The notes: generated from the sequence alone by a model not told the origin. A stretch of 64,000 bases of DNA from Amylibacter sp. IMCC11727 (GCF_029854195.1 NZ_CP122960.1:681001-745000); one strand, 5' to 3'. Counted from the stretch's first letter, positions 16,836 through 25,884 are shown. Made by a program: numbers and translations.

Positions 16836-17785
16836 GCGGCGGTGTCGCGCAACACGCGGGGGACTTTGAAGGTCACGTTTTCCACAGCGGTTTCGACCAC
16901 TTCGCTGGTGACGTCATAGCGGGCTTTGAAAGCATCGATGACCTCGTTAATCAACACCTCGGGGGCTGAGGCCCCTGCGGTGATGCCGATGGATTTGATG
17001 CCTTCCAGCGCGCGCCAGTCGATGTCTGCGGCCCTTTGGACAAGCTGGGAATAGGTGCATCCAGCGGTTTTACCCACTTCGACCAGACGTTTAGAGTTGG
17101 AAGAGTTGGGCGCGCCGATCACCAATAGCGCGTCGATTTTCGGGGCGACGGCCTTTACTGCTTCTTGGCGGTTGGTTGTGGCGTAGCAGATGTCTTCTTT
17201 GTGGGGGCCAACGATGGCGGGGAAGCGGGATTTCAGCGCATTCACGATTTCGATTGTGTCATCCACAGACAAGGTGGTTTGCGTGATGTAGGCGAGTTTG
17301 TCCGCATCGCGCGGTTGGAGGGTTGCCACATCCGCAGGGGTTTCCACCAAAAGGACTTCGCCTTCGGGGAGCTGGCCCATGGTACCAACGGTTTCGGGGT
17401 GGCCGTCGTGGCCGATCATCACCATTTGTAGGCCGTTGGCGTGGTGGCGTTCTGCTTCGATGTGTACTTTGCTCACCAGCGGGCAAGTGGCATCGACAAA
17501 GACCATTTCGCGTGCCTGAGCGGCGGCGGGAACGGATTTTGGGACACCGTGGGCGGAAAAGATCACTGGGCGGTCGTCGGGGCATTCTTCGAGTTCTTCC
17601 ACGAAGATTGCGCCTTGATCGCGCAGGGAGTCCACCACGTATTTGTTGTGGACGATTTCATGACGCACATAGACAGGTGCGCCCCATTTTTCGATGGCCA
17701 TTTCGACGATTTTAATGGCGCGATCGACGCCTGCGCAAAAGCCGCGCGGGGCGGCGAGGTAGAGATTCAGCGGTGGTTTTGTCAT
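16832..17785 (-). CDS. ispH: 4-hydroxy-3-methylbut-2-enyl diphosphate reductase
   Basis: 317 residues from the ATG at 17785; the frame is open 61 codons upstream but the family begins at LNLYLAAPRGFCAGVDRAI. The three cysteines that bind the iron-sulphur cluster are visible in RGFCAGV, DATCPLV and AGCTYSQ, as are VRHEIVHN and NSSNSKRL for the substrate diphosphate. IspH makes IPP and DMAPP in the last step of the MEP isoprenoid pathway. It is followed by DUF3429 with a 4-base overlap. Confidence 0.96.
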   Translation of the reverse strand: MTKPPLNLYLAAPRGFCAGVDRAIKIVEMAIEKWGAPVYVRHEIVHNKYVVDSLRDQGAIFVEELEECPDDRPVIFSAHGVPKSVPAAAQAREMVFVDATCPLVSKVHIEAERHHANGLQMVMIGHDGHPETVGTMGQLPEGEVLLVETPADVATLQPRDADKLAYITQTTLSVDDTIEIVNALKSRFPAIVGPHKEDICYATTNRQEAVKAVAPKIDALLVIGAPNSSNSKRLVEVGKTAGCTYSQLVQRAADIDWRALEGIKSIGITAGASAPEVLINEVIDAFKARYDVTSEVVETAVENVTFKVPRVLRDTAA

Positions 17786-17861
17786 GGCATGGCCTGTTGG
17801 AGTTCCTGAGCCATTAGATAGCGCGGGTTCGAAAAAGTTTCCACCACCCCAATGGTCGCGG

Positions 17862-18218
17862 TTACAGACCGAGATCGGCGCGCAGTTTTTTCGTGAGTTT
17901 TGCGACCACCATGTCATAGGAGAGGACGATGTGGTTTTTAAGTTCTTCGTCGGACAGGCCGGGATCATCGTAGACTTGCAGCCATTTCATGCCGCGCGAT
18001 GCGAGATAGGGTGCAGGGCGAATGCCAGGTTGATCGCCAAGGACCTCGTAAGCGATGTCGGAGGCTTTGAAGGTGAAAGCGTCTTTGCCATCGTTCCAGC
18101 CGCAGACGGCAAAGAGTTTGCCGCCCACTTTCCACACATCGGAATTGCCCCATTGCACCACATGCGTGGTTTGTTTGAGCGAAGCGCAGAAGGCGTTGAA
18201 TTCGTCGCGTGTCATCAT
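17862..18218 (-). CDS. MmcQ/YjbR family protein
   Basis: About 118 residues (start at the first of two adjacent ATGs, 18218, the usual TRDEFNAFC beginning). The pattern HVVQWGNSDVWKVGGKLFAV and the later SRGMKWLQVYDDPGLSDEELKNHIVLSYDMV matches the YjbR DNA-binding-like fold (CyaY-like double-wing). Cytoplasmic; role unknown, sometimes linked to DNA binding. The longer frame to 18263 would run into a strong hairpin and is unlikely. Confidence 0.85.
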   Translation of the reverse strand: MMTRDEFNAFCASLKQTTHVVQWGNSDVWKVGGKLFAVCGWNDGKDAFTFKASDIAYEVLGDQPGIRPAPYLASRGMKWLQVYDDPGLSDEELKNHIVLSYDMVVAKLTKKLRADLGL

Positions 18219-18239
18219 GAAGGGAGTGTAGCGGCATGC

Positions 18240-18261
18240 GCGGCCCTTTGGGAAGGGCCGC
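18240..18261. terminator. Strong 9-base-pair hairpin between hydrolase and yjbR-type genes
   Basis: GCGGCCCTT (18240-18248) pairs perfectly with AAGGGCCGC (18253-18261) around a 4-base loop. It lies 91 bases after the hydrolase stop and 22 bases before the YjbR-type start on the minus strand. There is no U-tract, so it may end the hydrolase transcript or sit in the 5' leader of the next gene. Confidence 0.5.
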
Positions 18262-18351
18262 ACCGAGATTTAAGGGAGCAGTGCGTTGGTGTGCCACCAT
18301 GTAGAAAACAGAGACAATCGACGCTTTGCCCGTGCAAATGAGCGGTTTGTT

Positions 18352-19386
18352 TTACGCGCCATTGGGATCACCGATCAGATGTTCATTGAGGAAGCTGCCA
18401 ATTTTCTGTTGCAGTTCTTTGTGAATATCGGCGCGTTCGCGGCTGCCTGTTTCAGAACAGATCGGGTCTTCGCCAGCCATTTTAACCAGCAACCACCCTT
18501 TGCCAGTGCATTCCCCCAAGAAGGAGAAGTGGTTGGCTTGGTCGACAAATTCCAACTGAGCGCTGGGCAAATCGGCCTTGATCGTGGCCCCATCAACGGC
18601 AGCTGGGATTTCGCCTTCTTGGCCCAAGTTGATGATCTGAACGGGCAGATCAAACTGCGCGAAGCTGTCGGCTTGGTAGGCCTGTGCGACGGCGGGGTCG
18701 ATGGCAACAACGGTAGTTACACGCGGGTCACGGTGGGATTGTTCATAGCGGTCCGTGTCGATTGTATTGAAATCAATGTTGGCGTTATTGAACCATGCGC
18801 AATCGAGTTTGCCATAATGTTCAGCGCAGTAGGACACGTAATCATCCTGAGAGATTTGCGCCCCAGCGGTGGCCAGCGCGGTGTATCCGCCAAGAGAGAA
18901 CCCCATGGACGCCACGCGAGTGGTGTCTGCTTTGATGCCTTTTGGCAGGCCAGATTCTGCCAGATCAATCAGCGCGGATTGGTCCGCAGGGCGCAGCCAT
19001 GTTTTGAGCGTTTGTTCAGGTGTGCTGTCCCCTGATGTTGTGCCAGGATGATTGGCCGCCATAACGATCATGCCTTGATCCGCCAGATAGGACGCGATCC
19101 AAGCGAGATTGGCCGCGTTGCCGCCAGAGCCGTGGGAGAGAACAACCAGCGGATAAGATCCGTCTTTGGCACGGGCGCCTGCGGTGACTGGGTGGCCTTT
19201 GAACACGCCGTTTTGGCCGAGTTGGATTGTCTCGCCACCCAATTGGGCTGGATACCAAATAAATGCTTTCAACGGCTGGTCGCGGTGTGCGGCAGGGGCT
19301 GGTGTTGTGGTGAAACCAGACGCGTGCAGCGATGTGGCGGCAACCGTTGCCAGCAAGGAAGCGGTGAGTGTGTGAGCAAGTTTCAT
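18352..19386 (-). CDS. Secreted alpha/beta hydrolase (PAF-acetylhydrolase/dienelactone hydrolase-like)
   Basis: 344 residues with a signal peptide (1-22, ending SLHA). The alpha/beta-hydrolase features are PLVVLSHGSGG for the oxyanion region, SMGFSLGGYTA with the nucleophilic Ser, a later Asp (VAIDPAVAQ region) and His near NHFSFLGEC. Four cysteines in the mature part could form disulphides. It would act in the periplasm on an ester; substrate unknown. It is divergent from the membrane AraC regulator and the direct-repeat site between them suggests regulation by it. Confidence 0.82.
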   Translation of the reverse strand: MKLAHTLTASLLATVAATSLHASGFTTTPAPAAHRDQPLKAFIWYPAQLGGETIQLGQNGVFKGHPVTAGARAKDGSYPLVVLSHGSGGNAANLAWIASYLADQGMIVMAANHPGTTSGDSTPEQTLKTWLRPADQSALIDLAESGLPKGIKADTTRVASMGFSLGGYTALATAGAQISQDDYVSYCAEHYGKLDCAWFNNANIDFNTIDTDRYEQSHRDPRVTTVVAIDPAVAQAYQADSFAQFDLPVQIINLGQEGEIPAAVDGATIKADLPSAQLEFVDQANHFSFLGECTGKGWLLVKMAGEDPICSETGSRERADIHKELQQKIGSFLNEHLIGDPNGA

Positions 19387-19454
19387 TCGTTTGATCCTTT
19401 GTTTGTGTGAACGATGAGATCAAACTGGGGGAATGTTGCGAACAAAGCGTCCTA

Positions 19455-19492
19455 GATCGTGATATTGGTCGTCCGTGATCGCGATATAGGTC
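19455..19492 (+). promoter_or_regulatory. Direct-repeat operator, probably for the AraC-type regulator
   Basis: GATCGTGATATTGGTC (19455-19470) and GATCGCGATATAGGTC (19477-19492) agree in 14 of 16 positions and are 22 bases apart centre to centre, about two helical turns. This is the arrangement bound by AraC/XylS-family proteins. It lies in the divergent region between the hydrolase start (19386) and the regulator start (19522), 30 bases before the latter. Confidence 0.65.
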
Positions 19493-19521
19493 ATAAAGGG
19501 ATAGGTTTTCTGAATGGTGAA

Positions 19522-20487
19522 ATGATGTTGATGATCCCGCTTACCTATGTTTTTGCAGCGTTTTCTTTGGCTTTGGCCGTTTTGGTGTGGCGCAATCAGA
19601 CGCCGCGTTGGGGATGGCCTGTGGCGTTTCTTATTGCGTTTGCGTTTCAAGAATTTCTGGTTGGGTCGCGGTTTGGATATGGCTGGGAGTGGTTTCGAGA
19701 AGTGCAACCCTATACGGCTGCTTTGTTGCCGCCACTGGGATATTTGGCGTTTCGCAGGCCATCGTTCGATGTGTCGGCGTCGATCCATCTGCTGCCTTTT
19801 ATTGCGGTGAGTATTTCAGTGCCTCTGTGGATCGAAGCGATGGATTTGTCGCTGGGGATTTCGAACCTTGTCTATGTGGGGCTGTTGGTGCGGTTGGGGT
19901 TGCGTGGGCCAGATGGATTGGCGTGGGTGAACCTGAACAATGCGCGGGTTGCTGTGTCCCTGATTTGGGTCGTGGCGGCCGTGTTGTTTGTGTCGGGCAT
20001 TACAGATGTGATCATCGGGTATGATTTTCTGGTCACAAGCGGGGCGAATACGGGCAAGATTGCGGGGGCGGCATCCACGGGGTCTTTGTTTGTTTTGGCC
20101 CTATTGTGGTATTTGTTTTTGCGCCGTCGCCCCGTGGCTGTGGATACGGAAACGGATCAGGCCAGCCTGTTTCCAAAGGTGGACGCATTGGTGCGTGATG
20201 AACGCTTGTTCGCAGACCCTGATATCAATTTGTCACGGATGGCGCGGCGGCTGCATATGCCCGCGCGGGATGTATCAAAAGCGATCAATCAGGCAACAGG
20301 TTTTAATGTGTCCCAATATGTGAATGGGCTGCGGATTGAAGAGGCGTGTCGTGTGATGTCTGAAACCAACACCAGCATTACGGAAGTTGTGTTTCAATCG
20401 GGGTTCAACACGAAATCCAATTTCAACCGCGAGTTTTTACGCGTCAAAGGCGTGGCTCCATCGGTGTGGCGCAAGGCACAAGCATAA
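19522..20487 (+). CDS. Membrane-embedded AraC-family transcriptional regulator
   Basis: About 321 residues. The first 200 hold six or seven hydrophobic helices (for example IPLTYVFAAFSLALAVLVW, GLAWVNLNN then VAVSLIWVVAAVLFVSGI, GSLFVLALLWYLFL), and the last 100 form a two-helix-turn-helix AraC domain (NLSRMARRLHMPARDVSKAI and ITEVVFQSGFNTKSNFNREF). It is thus an inner-membrane sensor with a cytoplasmic DNA-binding domain. Start chosen at the ATG at 19522, where a GTGA-type site precedes; the frame is open 21 codons further. A terminator follows the stop. Confidence 0.85.
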   Translation: MMLMIPLTYVFAAFSLALAVLVWRNQTPRWGWPVAFLIAFAFQEFLVGSRFGYGWEWFREVQPYTAALLPPLGYLAFRRPSFDVSASIHLLPFIAVSISVPLWIEAMDLSLGISNLVYVGLLVRLGLRGPDGLAWVNLNNARVAVSLIWVVAAVLFVSGITDVIIGYDFLVTSGANTGKIAGAASTGSLFVLALLWYLFLRRRPVAVDTETDQASLFPKVDALVRDERLFADPDINLSRMARRLHMPARDVSKAINQATGFNVSQYVNGLRIEEACRVMSETNTSITEVVFQSGFNTKSNFNREFLRVKGVAPSVWRKAQA

Positions 20488-20517
20488 AAAAACCCGCCTC
20501 AGCGGCGGGTTCTTTTC
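20485..20517. terminator. Bidirectional intrinsic terminator
   Basis: AACCCGCC (20491-20498) and GGCGGGTT (20504-20511) form an 8-base-pair stem with a 5-base loop, preceded by a run of A (20485-20492) and followed by CTTTTCTT. It can end transcription from both the AraC-type gene and the convergent NYN gene. Confidence 0.85.
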
Positions 20518-20534
20518 TTGATAGTTGGGGCAGA

Positions 20535-21116
20535 TTAATCTTCTGCTTCCAGTTCTGGTTCAACGCCAGGCATGTCAGGTGCATCTGGGCGCGGTGGGCG
20601 ACCGATAACATCCCGCAGTTCATCAAGTTCGATGAAGTTGTCTGCTTGGCGACGCAGTTCATCCGAAATCATCGGAGGTTGGCTGCGAATTGTGGAGACC
20701 ACAGACACACGCACACCGTTGCGTTGCAGGCTTTCCACCAATGGACGATAGTCGCCATCCCCAGAGAAGATCACAATGTGATCCACGTGGGGGGCCAATT
20801 CCATAGCATCGACACAGAGTTCGATGTCCATGTTGCCCTTTACCTTACGCCGACCCATGCTGTCGGTGTATTCTTTGGCGGGCTTTGTCACCATATTAAA
20901 GCCGTTGTAGTTCAGCCAATCCACCAAGGGGCGGATGGGCGAATACTCGTCACTTTCTAACAGAGCAGTATAGTAGAACGCGCGAAGCAATTTTCCGCGG
21001 CGCATAAATTCTGTTCTGAGAAGTTTGTAGTCAATGTCAAAACCAAGGGCTTTGGCAGCGGCATAGAGATTTGAGCCGTCAATGAACAATGCCAGACGCT
21101 CGTCGCGATAGAACAT
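20535..21116 (-). CDS. NYN/LabA-like PIN-fold putative ribonuclease
   Basis: 193 residues from the ATG at 21116 (AAGGA 7 bases before it decides this start over one 5 codons upstream). The PIN-fold acidic residues of the NYN family are visible in ALFIDGSNLYAAAK, GNMDIELCVDAMEL and IVIFSGDGDYRPLV. Proteins of this group are thought to be metal-dependent RNases; LabA itself affects circadian output in cyanobacteria. The acidic C-terminal tail (GVEPELEAED) is disordered. It is divergent from folK. Confidence 0.87.
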   Translation of the reverse strand: MFYRDERLALFIDGSNLYAAAKALGFDIDYKLLRTEFMRRGKLLRAFYYTALLESDEYSPIRPLVDWLNYNGFNMVTKPAKEYTDSMGRRKVKGNMDIELCVDAMELAPHVDHIVIFSGDGDYRPLVESLQRNGVRVSVVSTIRSQPPMISDELRRQADNFIELDELRDVIGRPPRPDAPDMPGVEPELEAED

Positions 21117-21210
21117 AAATGATCCTTCCATAATGTCTGTTCAACTGAGGCGATGTTAGGTATTGCGTGTTGTCGACCCAGTAAAACATAGGGGAAAATA
21201 GGTAAAAATT

Positions 21211-21813
21211 TTGGCACTGCAACACAAAAAGCCGTTACACAACCAATCCGTGTGCATAATTGCGTTTGGATCGAATTTGTCCCGCGATTTTGGCGCTTCA
21301 GTTGAATTACTAAACGGCGCTTCGCGTTCATTGTCAAGAAATGGACTATCCATGGTGGAAATGAGCGGATTTTACCAAACCCCCGCGTTTCCTAAGGAAT
21401 CAGGACCTGATTTTGTGAACTGCGTGGCAAAGGCGACAACGGAGCTGTCGGCAGAGGATGTGTTGGCGGTATTGCACAAGGTTGAAGCGGAGTTTGGCCG
21501 CACGCGAGACAAGCGTTGGGAGGCGCGGGTTTTGGATTTGGATCTGATTGATTACGCGGGTGAGATTGCCCCAGATCAGACGGTCCATGCGGCGTGGCGG
21601 AATATGGCATTGGAAGATCAGATGCGGCGCGCGCCCGAGCAGATGATTTTGCCCCATCCACGGGTTCAAGACCGTCCATTTGTTCTGGTTCCGATGCGGG
21701 ATGTTGCGCCCGATTGGGTGCATCCTGTGACGGGCGTTTCGATGACGGACATGCTGGCGCAATTCAGTGCAGCAGAATTGGCGGAAATTCAGCTGTTGCG
21801 GGGGCTGGAATAA
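21211..21813 (+). CDS. folK: 2-amino-4-hydroxy-6-hydroxymethyldihydropteridine diphosphokinase
   Basis: About 200 residues with a TTG start. HPPK features: AFGSNLS near the N terminus, FVNCVAKATTELS, the KRWEARVLDLDLIDY block that binds Mg-ATP and pterin, and ILPHPRVQDRPFVLVPMRDVAPD. It transfers diphosphate from ATP to the pterin in folate synthesis. A GTG at 21250 (VCIIAFGSN) is an alternative start that begins closer to the family norm. The downstream rpoZ starts 88 bases later. Confidence 0.92.
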   Translation: MALQHKKPLHNQSVCIIAFGSNLSRDFGASVELLNGASRSLSRNGLSMVEMSGFYQTPAFPKESGPDFVNCVAKATTELSAEDVLAVLHKVEAEFGRTRDKRWEARVLDLDLIDYAGEIAPDQTVHAAWRNMALEDQMRRAPEQMILPHPRVQDRPFVLVPMRDVAPDWVHPVTGVSMTDMLAQFSAAELAEIQLLRGLE

Positions 21814-21901
21814 CGCGCGATTTCCGTGGCTTTGCCCTTGCAATCCTTACTGAAACGAGATACGTCCGCATCCTTGATAACCCGCATAACCGGAGTGACC
21901 C

Positions 21902-22252
21902 ATGGCACGTGTAACTGTAGAAGACTGTGTAGACAAAGTTCCTAACCGTTTTGAGTTGGTGATGTTGGCTGCCCACCGTGCGCGTGAAATTTCAACGGGT
22001 GCGGAAATCACTGTGCCACGCGACAACGACAAAAACCCTGTTGTTGCCCTGCGTGAAATCGCGGAAGAAACGCTGACATCCGAGCAATTGCGCGAAGCGG
22101 CGATTGAAAGCCACCAGACTCAGATCGAAGTTGACGAGCCTGAAGAAGATCAGATGGCGCTGTTGATGGGCACAGAGCAAGACAAGCCAGAGGACGACAT
22201 GTCCGAGGAAAATCTGTTGCGGGCGCTGATGGAAGCGCAAGAAATGAAGTAA
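21902..22252 (+). CDS. rpoZ: RNA polymerase omega subunit
   Basis: 116 residues beginning MARVTVEDCVDKVPNRFELVMLAAHRAREI, the hallmark of omega, followed by KNPVVALREIAEETL and an acidic C-terminal tail that is longer than in E. coli, as in other alphaproteobacteria. It helps assemble RNA polymerase by binding beta-prime. It lies 6 bases before the rel gene, the usual rpoZ-spoT pairing. Confidence 0.97.
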   Translation: MARVTVEDCVDKVPNRFELVMLAAHRAREISTGAEITVPRDNDKNPVVALREIAEETLTSEQLREAAIESHQTQIEVDEPEEDQMALLMGTEQDKPEDDMSEENLLRALMEAQEMK

Positions 22253-22258
22253 GGCCCT

Positions 22259-24412
22259 GTGCGGCCTGACGACCAAAACGATCATGAAATGCAGGGTGCG
22301 CAGGTTCTGATTGACCTGATTCGCGCCTATAACCCGAATTGCAATGCTTCCCGCATCGAAGCCGCCTATGACTATGGCAAAGAGATGCACGAAGGGCAGT
22401 TGCGCCATTCGGGTGAGCCGTATTTCACGCATCCGCTTGCAGTTGCAACGATCCTGACTGAACAGCGTTTGGATGACGACACGATCATTACGGCGCTGTT
22501 GCACGACACCATCGAAGACACAAAATCCACGTATCAGGGTGTGGCGGATCGGTTTGGCACAGATGTGGCGCAGTTGGTTGATGGTGTGACCAAGCTGACC
22601 AATCTGGAACTGTCCTCCAACGACAACAAGCAGGCGGAGAACTTTCGCAAACTGCTTTTGGCCATGTCCAAGGACGTGCGGGTGATTCTGGTTAAACTGG
22701 CGGACCGTTTGCACAATATGCGCACCATTCGACATATGGTGAGCCACAAGCAAGAACGCAAAGCGCATGAAACCATGGATATCTATGCCCCGTTGGCGGG
22801 CCGTATGGGTATGCAGTGGATGCGTGAAGAGTTGGAAGATTTGTCGTTTCGGGTGCTGAACCCAGAGGCCCGCAATTCGATCATGCGCCGTTTCCTGACG
22901 TTGCGCAAAGAAACCGGCGATGTGACCCCGCAGATTACGCAAGACATTCGCGATGTTTTGGCCAAAGCGGGGATCGAAGCCGAGGTGTTTGGCCGCGAGA
23001 AAAAGCCCTATTCCATCTGGCGAAAGATGGAAGAAAAGAAAGAGGGTTTTTCGCGGCTGTCGGATATTTTTGGGTTTCGGATTATTACTCAGACTGAAGA
23101 CGATGTTTATGCGGCATTGGGGTTGGTGCATCGGCGCTGGCGTGCGGTGCCTGGGCGGTTCAAGGATTATGTGAGCCAGCCAAAATCGAACGGCTATCGC
23201 TCGATCCATACCACCGTGTCTGGACGCGATGGGAAACGTGTGGAAATCCAAATTCGCACGCGACAAATGCACGATGTGGCGGAATCGGGTGTGGCGGCGC
23301 ATTGGTCTTATCGCGATGGGGAACGCACAGAAAACCCGTTTGCGGTGGACCCGTTCAAGTGGTTGGCTGATCTGACCGAACATGTGGCCAACAATGATAT
23401 GAACGAGGAGTTCCTTGAGCATGTGAAGTTGGATATGTTTGCGGATCAAGTGTTTTGCTTCACGCCCAAGGGCGATGTGATCCAGTTGCCGCGCGGTGCA
23501 ACGCCGATTGATTTTGCTTATGCCATTCACACGCGGATCGGGTCTGCTTGTGTGGGGGCCAAGGTGGATGGGCGGCGGGTTCCGTTGTGGACGCGTTTGC
23601 GCAACGGGCAATCGGTTGAAGTGACAACGGCGGATGGGCAGCGCCCGCAATCCACGTGGATGGATATTGCGGTGACAGGCCGCGCGAAGTCGGCCATTCG
23701 ACGCGCATTGCGTGAAGAACACCGTGAAGGATTTGTGCGTTTGGGCCGTGAATTGGCCCGAGTGGCGCTGGAGCGTGTGGGCAAGAAGGCCACGGACAAA
23801 GCCTTGGCCACGGCGGCGGCGCATATGGGGATCAATTCCACCGAAGAGTTGTTGGCCAAGGTTGGCAGTGCCGAAATGACGGGCAAAGAGCTGGTCGAGG
23901 TTTTGTATCCCGAATTGATGCGTGTTGATGAAATCGGCACAGAAGAGCCAACAGAGCGGATTATCGGTTTGGCAGCAGATCAATATGCCCAGCCTTCTGA
24001 ATGTTGCCAGCCCCTGCCAGGTGAGCGGATCGTGGGTATTGCCACGCGTGGACGTGGGGTTTTGGTGCATCGTATTGATTGCGATAAATTGATTGATTAC
24101 GAAAACGAGCCTGCCCGCTGGATTGACCTGCATTGGCCCGAAGGACGGCGCACGGCCGACCAAAACGCCACGATTGAAGTCACCATGTCGAATGATGCGG
24201 GTGTTCTTGGTCGTATTTGCACCCTTGTAGGGGAGCAAAACGCGAATATATCAGATTTAAAGTTCACTGATCGGAAACCCGACTTTTATAGAATGACGAT
24301 TGATATTGAGGTTCGGGATGTGGAACACCTGATGCATGTCTTAACCGCCGTAGAGGCCGATTCGGACGTGGCGCAGGTTTTGCGCAAAAACAGAAAATAT
24401 CAGTCAGAGTGA
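22259..24412 (+). CDS. rel: Bifunctional (p)ppGpp synthetase/hydrolase, Rel/SpoT type
   Basis: 717 residues with a GTG start. Domains in order: HD hydrolase (HSGEPYFTHPLAVA, ALLHDTIEDT, KLADRLHNMRT, residues about 30-180), synthetase (SDIFGFRIIT, YVSQPKSNGYRSIHTTV, about 230-350), TGS (VFCFTPKGDVIQLP, about 385-450), and ACT at the end (VTMSNDAGVLGRICTL). Both active sites look complete, as expected of the single long RSH protein in alphaproteobacteria. It sets the stringent response alarmone level. Confidence 0.97.
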   Translation: MRPDDQNDHEMQGAQVLIDLIRAYNPNCNASRIEAAYDYGKEMHEGQLRHSGEPYFTHPLAVATILTEQRLDDDTIITALLHDTIEDTKSTYQGVADRFGTDVAQLVDGVTKLTNLELSSNDNKQAENFRKLLLAMSKDVRVILVKLADRLHNMRTIRHMVSHKQERKAHETMDIYAPLAGRMGMQWMREELEDLSFRVLNPEARNSIMRRFLTLRKETGDVTPQITQDIRDVLAKAGIEAEVFGREKKPYSIWRKMEEKKEGFSRLSDIFGFRIITQTEDDVYAALGLVHRRWRAVPGRFKDYVSQPKSNGYRSIHTTVSGRDGKRVEIQIRTRQMHDVAESGVAAHWSYRDGERTENPFAVDPFKWLADLTEHVANNDMNEEFLEHVKLDMFADQVFCFTPKGDVIQLPRGATPIDFAYAIHTRIGSACVGAKVDGRRVPLWTRLRNGQSVEVTTADGQRPQSTWMDIAVTGRAKSAIRRALREEHREGFVRLGRELARVALERVGKKATDKALATAAAHMGINSTEELLAKVGSAEMTGKELVEVLYPELMRVDEIGTEEPTERIIGLAADQYAQPSECCQPLPGERIVGIATRGRGVLVHRIDCDKLIDYENEPARWIDLHWPEGRRTADQNATIEVTMSNDAGVLGRICTLVGEQNANISDLKFTDRKPDFYRMTIDIEVRDVEHLMHVLTAVEADSDVAQVLRKNRKYQSE

Positions 24413-24485
24413 TCTGGTGTCTTTGCCCTGATTGGGTGAGGATGGCGTGAGGATCTTTAACAACGATTGAAGAGGTGCGCTGAGC

Positions 24486-25121
24486 GTGTTCAAACGGCGA
24501 AAGCAAAGAACGTGGCTGCAAACATTTGCAGAGTTCATCTATCCCAAATCGGGATGGAAGCGCGCGTTTGAGTATGTGAAACACCGCATCAAACGGTTGC
24601 CTGACACTCCTCATAAAATTGCCCTGGGCATTGCGTTCGGAACGTTTGTGACATTTACGCCGTTCTTTGGCCTGCATTTTTTCATGGCGGCGGGGCTGGC
24701 TTATGTGTTTCGCGGCAATGTTCTGGCGGCGTTATTGGGGACATTCGTTGGCAATCCGCTGACATTTCCGTTCATTGCAGCGACAAGTTATCGGTTGGGG
24801 TTGTGGATTCTTGGCTATGGGCGCGAGGAAAAGGTTTGGGCCAAGGTTAAAAACGGCGTTGGTGAAACGTGGAGCACAATCTGGGCCAACACCAAATCCC
24901 TGTTTGGATATGAGCCAAGCCCTTGGGAAGGGGTATTGGCGTTTTTCAACGATGTGTTCTTGCCCTATTTGGTTGGGGGCATTGCGCCAGGTATCGTATG
25001 TGCTGTGGCGATGTATTTTGCATCCAAACCGATGATTGGGGCTTATCAAAAGCGCCGTAAAGGGGTCGTGATGGCAAAGTTTCAGGAATTGCGGGCCAAG
25101 CGGCAGCAAAACGCGGAATAA
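24486..25121 (+). CDS. DUF2062 inner-membrane protein
   Basis: 211 residues, GTG start after a GAAGAGG-type site. The DUF2062 signature is clear: PDTPHKIALGIAFGTFVTFTPFFGLHF followed by LLGTFVGNPLTFPFIAATSY. Two hydrophobic regions (about 45-105) and one near 150-175 with a basic C-terminal tail. Function unknown; the gene commonly sits between rel and pdxJ in this bacterial group, as here (10 bases before pdxJ). Confidence 0.87.
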   Translation: MFKRRKQRTWLQTFAEFIYPKSGWKRAFEYVKHRIKRLPDTPHKIALGIAFGTFVTFTPFFGLHFFMAAGLAYVFRGNVLAALLGTFVGNPLTFPFIAATSYRLGLWILGYGREEKVWAKVKNGVGETWSTIWANTKSLFGYEPSPWEGVLAFFNDVFLPYLVGGIAPGIVCAVAMYFASKPMIGAYQKRRKGVVMAKFQELRAKRQQNAE

Positions 25122-25131
25122 GGAGCGGGCC

Positions 25132-25884
25132 ATGTCAGTGGGAAAACTTCGACTGGGTGTGAATATTGACCATGTGGCGACTGTGCGCAACGCGCGTGGT
25201 GGTGATACGCCTGATCCGCTGCGTGCGGCCTTGTTGGCCGAAGCTGCGGGGGCGGACGGAATTACCGCGCATTTGCGTGAGGATCGCCGCCACATCACAG
25301 ACCCAGACATCGAGGCGTTGATGGAAGGTCTGACGTTGCCGCTCAACTTTGAAATGGCGGCAACGGATGAGATGCAGGCGATTGCGTTGCGGCACAAACC
25401 CCATGCGGTGTGTATTGTTCCCGAAAAGCGCGAGGAGCGCACGACCGAGGGCGGGTTGGAAGTTGCCCGTGAAGAAAACAAATTGGCGCATTTTATTGCA
25501 CCGCTTCGTGATGCGGGCTGTCGGGTGTCGATTTTTATCGCGGCGGATCAGCGCCAGATTGAAGCGGCCGCACGTATTGGAGCGCCTGTGATTGAACTGC
25601 ACACAGGGGCGTATTGCGATGCCCATGCCGAGGGTCGGTTCGAAGAGCGCGATGCGGAATTTGCGCGGTTGCGCGATATGGCAGCATTTGCGGCTAATCT
25701 GGGGCTGGAGGTTCATGCGGGGCATGGGCTGACGTTTGATACGGTGAAGCCGATTGCGGCCTTGCCCGAAGTGCAAGAGCTGAACATTGGGCATTTCCTG
25801 ATTGGTGAGGCGATTTTCACTGGTTTGGAAAACGCGATTCTGCGGATGCGTGTTTTGATGGATGAAGCCCGCGCGGGGATTTGA
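25132..25884 (+). CDS. pdxJ: Pyridoxine 5'-phosphate synthase
   Basis: 250 residues with LGVNIDHVATVRNARGGDTPDPLRAA at the N terminus and GITAHLREDRRHI, both PdxJ signatures, plus FEMAATDEM and VIELHTGAYCD. It condenses 1-deoxyxylulose 5-phosphate with 3-amino-1-hydroxyacetone 1-phosphate to make pyridoxine 5'-phosphate. The stop overlaps the next start as TGATG. Confidence 0.97.
   Translation: MSVGKLRLGVNIDHVATVRNARGGDTPDPLRAALLAEAAGADGITAHLREDRRHITDPDIEALMEGLTLPLNFEMAATDEMQAIALRHKPHAVCIVPEKREERTTEGGLEVAREENKLAHFIAPLRDAGCRVSIFIAADQRQIEAAARIGAPVIELHTGAYCDAHAEGRFEERDAEFARLRDMAAFAANLGLEVHAGHGLTFDTVKPIAALPEVQELNIGHFLIGEAIFTGLENAILRMRVLMDEARAGI

Noticed and set aside
17820..17850. GGTTCGAA string resembling a tRNA T-arm
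   Set aside because: No matching acceptor, D or anticodon arm around it; no tRNA in the window was supported.
21992..24238. 748-codon open frame on the minus strand
   Set aside because: It lies entirely over rel and rpoZ, its protein is rich in His/Arg/Gln without any recognisable motif, and it mirrors the codon bias of the real gene.
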